Shown here in pieces: positions 6,803 to 8,547 of a DNA stretch of 8,547 bases. The notes below the pieces were generated by a model. That model was not told the origin of the DNA and made no database searches. It was given only the letters and a program-made list of their open reading frames with translations. The position numbers and the translations under genes are program-made. Source of the DNA: UBA1189 sp045594245 (GTDB lineage Bacteria; Bacteroidota; Bacteroidia; Bacteroidales; Bacteroidaceae); NCBI GenBank assembly GCA_045594245.1, contig JAZNYG010000086.1, positions 1-8,547 of the forward strand. Reading direction: 5' to 3'. Every line of letters begins with the position of its first letter. Within the stretch, counting starts at the first letter, position 1.

Positions 6803-8101
6803 ATGAAAAATCTTTTTTATTTTTTGATTGGAGTATGCTTATTTGCAAGTTGCAAGAAGGAACCAACACCTGATCCACTGGTAGTTACAACCACAGAGTT
6901 AGAAGGCACATGGGTATACACTGGAGACGAGGTGACCGAAGTGATAAAATTCACCTCTAATGGGAAATTCTATTATACAAACAATCTATCAGATGCTGCA
7001 TTTGTCAGATATGAACCTGGCAGCTATTCAGTCACCGAAAATGTGAATCTAACTGCTTTTATTGGATATGAGACATTTGAGGCAACTATCACAAAAATGC
7101 AAGGCAACTCATTCACTGCCAAGAAGTCAACAGGGGAATCTGTAGAGTTCCATAAACTGATTTCCACTTTGGATTTAGAATATGGACAACATGAAAATCC
7201 CGATTATAGTCTAGTTAAAGGAAGCATTGTGTCATATACTTCAGATAATATAAAAGTTGCCACAGTAGACAAAGCGGGATGCATCACAGCGATAGCAGAA
7301 GGACTCACACTGATAAAAGTGAAAACCAAGGATGAGGGTACAGCTGTAATCCTAGTGAAAGCCGAAGGACTTATTCCCGACTACACGAAAGCTATAGGCT
7401 ACACAAAGGAGGAAGTGCTAGCTAAATATGGCGATGTTGAAGAGACAACAGGAACAATGATAGTGTATAACACCGAAGACAAGAATCTAGAATTTTCAAT
7501 AAACCGCAGAACAGGTCTTGTTGTACAGGTAACACTTATTTACAAGCAGTTCTCTAAGGATTTCACCAAAGCTAACCTTACTAAATACCTTGAGAACAAG
7601 TATTATAAGGATGCGTCAGTAAAGACACCTCCCTATGTTTATACCGACATGCCTACTTTCGACAAATCTAATGCAAAGATTACATGGGACAACAATCAAA
7701 AGGTTGAATTCACTTATATCAATCACGATATGTTTGAAGACTTTAGTGTTGCCCTAGGAAAGAGCAAAGAAGAAATCGAAGAGATGTATTATGTAGATTG
7801 TGAACAATTTGAGGATTTCGGTTCTTTTATTGAATGTAAAATCGGTAAAGACATGCTTGGCTATGTAGGCTTGAACTTAATAGGTAAGATTTCATTTATG
7901 TTCGACGGCGATTATGTAAATGTTATAGATGTTTCTTTAGTGTCTCCTAATGCAACTAAGATTAATGCATTTTTAGCAAAGAAATATATTTATAGTTCTG
8001 AAGATTCCGAAGAGGATAGCAAAATGTATTACGATACTGAAGGGAAAATAAGTATAGAATATCTCATTAGCGATAAGAAAATTAGATACAGAAGTCTTTA
8101 A
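6803..8101 (+). CDS. Lipoprotein with lipocalin-like, BIG2-like and duplicated C-terminal modules
   Basis: A 432-residue predicted lipoprotein of unknown function. Residues 1-17 form a lipoprotein signal with lipobox FASC and acylated Cys17, then KKEPTPDP as a spacer. Residues about 33-117 (ELEGTWVYTG, then short beta strands) resemble the lipocalin-like domains of Bacteroidetes lipoproteins. Residues about 123-188 resemble a BIG2 Ig-like domain (SDNIKVATVDKAGCITAIAEG is the diagnostic stretch). The C-terminal half holds two similar units: 197-306, starting AIGYTKEEVLAKY, and 317-421, starting ALGKSKEEIEEMY. Each continues through beta strands, a helix ending in a KY motif and a final strand. 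The 'G.(S/T)KEE' helix recalls BamE/BLIP-like folds, which is an inference only. Domain order suggests an extracytoplasmic binding or adhesion protein. The gene is visibly AT-richer than its neighbours. It is divergent from the GH43 gene and followed by its own terminator. Confidence 0.88.
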   Translation: MKNLFYFLIGVCLFASCKKEPTPDPLVVTTTELEGTWVYTGDEVTEVIKFTSNGKFYYTNNLSDAAFVRYEPGSYSVTENVNLTAFIGYETFEATITKMQGNSFTAKKSTGESVEFHKLISTLDLEYGQHENPDYSLVKGSIVSYTSDNIKVATVDKAGCITAIAEGLTLIKVKTKDEGTAVILVKAEGLIPDYTKAIGYTKEEVLAKYGDVEETTGTMIVYNTEDKNLEFSINRRTGLVVQVTLIYKQFSKDFTKANLTKYLENKYYKDASVKTPPYVYTDMPTFDKSNAKITWDNNQKVEFTYINHDMFEDFSVALGKSKEEIEEMYYVDCEQFEDFGSFIECKIGKDMLGYVGLNLIGKISFMFDGDYVNVIDVSLVSPNATKINAFLAKKYIYSSEDSEEDSKMYYDTEGKISIEYLISDKKIRYRSL

Positions 8102-8157
8102 TATGCCATATAGACACAGTCAATAAGAACGGAAGTATCTGTTTAACCATTGAATAA

Positions 8158-8196
8158 AAGCCCCGAATCCTTTATTTGGATAAGGGGTTTTTATTT
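8158..8196 (+). terminator. Rho-independent terminator after the 6803 gene
   Basis: CCCCGAATCC (8161-8170) pairs with GGATAAGGGG (8178-8187): four G-C pairs, a 2x2 internal loop, then four more pairs around a 7-base loop. A run of five T's, then ATTT, follows at once. It lies about 57 bases past the stop at 8101, as expected. Confidence 0.75.
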
Positions 8197-8237
8197 CGTT
8201 GTATACAATAATCGCCCGCCCCCTCCGTTTTAATACA

Positions 8238-8271
8238 ACACGCGTACTTATGCGCTGACATACTCGCGTGT
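8238..8271. repeat. 7-bp perfect inverted repeat ACACGCG / CGCGTGT
   Basis: ACACGCG (8238-8244) and CGCGTGT (8265-8271) are exact reverse complements around a 20-base loop. Just downstream is an 8-base palindrome CGTTAACG (8279-8286). The segment 8197-8300 is non-coding, with a C-rich stretch at 8212-8225, and nothing else recognisable. Function unknown; it could be an operator or part of a decayed repeat. Confidence 0.4.
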
Positions 8272-8304
8272 ACGGTGACGTTAACGATGACGAAAACGGC
8301 AGTC

Positions 8305-8343
8305 TTGTCATCCCGAACACAGAGAGGGATCTTGCAAAAGCCT
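8305..8343. repeat. REP-like interspersed repeat (ATCCC...GGGAT)
   Basis: The core ATCCC (8310-8314) pairs with GGGAT (8326-8330) around GAACACAGAGA. The wording 'tcatcccgaa...gagggatctt' matches a class of short palindromic repeats scattered between genes in many Bacteroidetes genomes; this is recalled, not searched. Only one copy lies in the window. The stretch 8344-8409 after it shows no convincing TAnnTTTG promoter. Confidence 0.5.
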
Positions 8344-8409
8344 CATGGGCACTTTATGGAAAATTTCTCACAATGTTCGAGATAGCAACGAAGGATAAAA
8401 ACAGACAGA

Positions 8410-8547
8410 GTGAGGCACGATATATACATACATCGATGGGTGGTGGCTATCTTGATGATGGTGGCCTCATTGTGTGCAGTGGCTCAGAATGCCGTTGGCA
8501 ACTCACAACTCACAACTCAGAACTCACAACTCAAGGATTCTGTCCGC
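8410..8547 (+). CDS. N-terminus of an exported protein, cut by the window end
   Basis: A frame open from 8386 to the window edge encodes a textbook signal peptide: a basic start, a hydrophobic run (WVVAILMMVASLC) and an AVA-Q cleavage site, giving a mature protein starting at about residue 26. The GTG at 8410 is preferred because it supplies Arg2 and Arg9 before the hydrophobic run; ATGs at 8455 and 8458 would lose them. The 46 visible residues end NSQLTTQNSQLKDSVR, encoded by a 7-base tandem repeat. The alternative frame from the ATG at 8436 gives no signal peptide. The family cannot be told from so little sequence, but export across the inner membrane is likely. It probably has its own promoter, which I cannot locate. 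Confidence 0.6.
   Translation, partial: MRHDIYIHRWVVAILMMVASLCAVAQNAVGNSQLTTQNSQLKDSVR
8499..8533 (+). repeat. Tandem 7-base repeat (CAACTCA x5)
   Basis: Five contiguous units, CAACTCA three times, GAACTCA once and CAACTCA once, so 34 of 35 bases fit the consensus. The tract lies inside the exported-protein frame, five residues after the predicted signal-peptide cut. All three forward frames of the unit are stop-free and give rotations of the same 7-residue repeat (NSQLTTH-like). A one-unit change would shift the downstream frame. Confidence 0.9.

Noticed and set aside
4549..8101. Polysaccharide-utilisation locus
   Set aside because: The GH43 gene and the 6803 lipoprotein are divergent, and the lipoprotein resembles neither SusD nor SusE. 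No SusC, hybrid two-component regulator or other enzyme is present in the window.
8120..8320. 66-residue minus-strand open frame
   Set aside because: It runs across the terminator at 8158-8196 and into the REP-like repeat, and its translation shows no family features.
8499..8533. CAACTCA repeats as a CRISPR array
   Set aside because: Units are contiguous 7-mers with no spacers; it is a simple tandem repeat.
8436..8547. ATG frame at 8436 (MGGGYLDDGG...)
   Set aside because: The neighbouring frame from 8410 gives a far better signal peptide with a clear cut site; the ATG frame has no export signal or family resemblance.

Overview
The window looks like chromosomal DNA of a Bacteroidales bacterium, most likely Prevotella or a close relative. 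Three things point there: the long Bacteroidetes-type SecA with a large lineage-specific insert, promoters of the Bacteroidetes class (TAnnTTTG at -7, with TTTG 19 bases upstream in the best case), and several lipoproteins and exported proteins including a DUF6340-like lipoprotein. The phylum is well supported. The genus is an inference.

Layout. (a) 1-2822, + strand: the 3' part of secA, without its N-terminus. (b) 2823-3050: a patch of imperfect 7-base repeats in inverted orientation, overlapping the start and signal peptide of the next gene. (c) 2958-3989, +: a lipoprotein resembling DUF6340 with TPR-like helices. (d) 4044-4490, +: a very acidic 148-residue protein of unknown function with its own promoter. 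(e) 4497-4538: a perfect 20-bp palindrome between convergent genes, probably a two-way terminator. (f) 4549-6525, - strand: a secreted enzyme with two GH43 five-bladed-propeller modules, driven by a textbook Bacteroidetes promoter. (g) 6526-6802: an AT-rich divergent promoter region. (h) 6803-8101, +: an AT-rich lipoprotein with a lipocalin-like region, a BIG2-like Ig domain and a duplicated module of about 110 residues. (i) 8102-8409: non-coding DNA holding a terminator, an inverted repeat and a REP-like repeat. (j) 8410-8547, +: the unannotated 5' end of an exported protein, whose mature N-terminus is encoded by a tandem 7-base repeat.

The genes do not form one pathway. SecA is housekeeping and exports the other envelope proteins. 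The GH43 enzyme probably acts in the periplasm or outside the cell on arabinose- or xylose-containing plant glycans, but no SusC/SusD pair is visible, so it is not in a recognisable polysaccharide-utilisation locus here. No CRISPR array, integrase, transposase, tRNA or rRNA was seen.

The most unusual signal is that two envelope-protein genes (2958 and 8410) carry 7-base repeats exactly where the signal peptide or first mature residues are encoded. Because the unit is not a multiple of three, a change in copy number would shift the reading frame. This suggests repeat-derived export signals and possibly phase-variable expression. No defence system or other gene cluster of new type is evident.
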